Below are positions 5,018 through 5,133 of a DNA stretch of 5,133 nt, one piece after another. Under the pieces are notes generated by a model. That model searched no databases. It was given only the letters and a program-made list of their open reading frames with translations, and was not told the origin of the DNA. The position numbers and the translations under genes were made by a program. Positions within the stretch are counted from its first letter, which is position 1; every line of letters begins with the position of its first letter. Origin of the DNA: Ruminococcus sp. UBA6407 (lineage in GTDB: Bacteria; Bacillota; Clostridia; Oscillospirales; Ruminococcaceae); the NCBI GenBank assembly GCA_002438605.1, contig DJPR01000010.1, positions 1 through 5,133 on the forward strand, given 5' to 3'.

Positions 5018-5131
5018 TAGTGTTTGTCTAAAGTGTTTTACAATTGCATATATGACATGAAAAATAATACTTATCAGAGTAAATCCACCTATTGTAGAAA
5101 AAGCGTAAATACTTTGCACGTCATAAACTTG
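5000..5131 (-). CDS. C-terminal end of an unidentified membrane protein (partial, cut by window edge)
   Basis: Reading the minus strand from 5131, the frame is open for 43 codons and ends at TAA (5000-5002). The other two minus frames stop within 45 nt of the window edge. The residues include one clear membrane segment (AFSTIGGFTLISIIF, then HVIYAIV), followed by a basic tail (KHFRQTLKPEKN), which suggests a cytoplasmic C-terminus. It is convergent with metY (29 bp between stop codons), and its stop lies in the loop of the terminator hairpin. The family cannot be named from this fragment. Confidence 0.65.
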   Translation of the reverse strand, partial: QVYDVQSIYAFSTIGGFTLISIIFHVIYAIVKHFRQTLKPEKN

Positions 5132-5133
5132 CA

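Noticed and set aside
1..5133. CRISPR array, tRNA or rRNA genes, insertion sequence, attachment site
   Set aside because: No regularly spaced repeats, tRNA-like or rRNA-like sequence, transposase or integrase frame, or terminal inverted repeats were seen on either strand.

Overview
The window looks like a chromosomal segment from a low-GC, Gram-positive anaerobe of the Ruminococcus/Oscillospiraceae type. The sequence evidence is strong AGGAGG-like ribosome binding sites, TTGACA/TATAAT promoters, Rho-independent hairpin terminators, AT-rich DNA, and above all a secreted SGNH esterase with a C-terminal type I dockerin. Dockerins of this kind are typical of cellulosome- or amylosome-forming gut and rumen Clostridia. 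The genus is an inference from this one trait.

Layout, left to right. (1) 1-95: the last 30 codons of an unidentified + strand gene. (2) 96-435: no convincing protein gene. A perfect-consensus promoter (109-137) reads rightward into about 290 nt that end at a strong hairpin terminator (401-432). This is a candidate structured non-coding RNA, with one segment able to pair with three alternative partners. (3) 436-1902, minus strand: an apparent autoregulated operon, read right to left as promoter with two tandem palindromic operators, a TetR-family repressor, an ATGA-coupled flavodoxin-fold FMN oxidoreductase carrying a four-cysteine motif, and a possible 32-codon third gene with a TTG start. 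The operon ends at the same hairpin terminator as the candidate RNA. (4) 1903-3528, + strand: a monocistronic gene for a secreted dockerin-bearing SGNH hydrolase. It has its own extended -10 promoter, a 5'UTR hairpin, a related hairpin just after the stop, and a terminator. (5) 3529-5017, + strand: metY-like O-acetylhomoserine sulfhydrylase, with its own promoter and three phased CTAT/ATAG half-sites upstream, placed where a LysR-type activator would bind. (6) 5000-5131, minus strand: the C-terminal end of an unidentified membrane protein. It converges on metY, and its stop codon sits inside the loop of the shared terminator.

The units appear independently transcribed. The TetR-flavoprotein operon is probably an inducible redox or xenobiotic-response unit, the esterase probably removes acyl groups from plant polysaccharide as part of an extracellular complex, and MetY assimilates sulfide into homocysteine. 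Nothing in the sequence links these three functions. The least explained parts are the candidate RNA at 144-440, the small ORF at 436-534, and the paired palindromic hairpins around the esterase gene.
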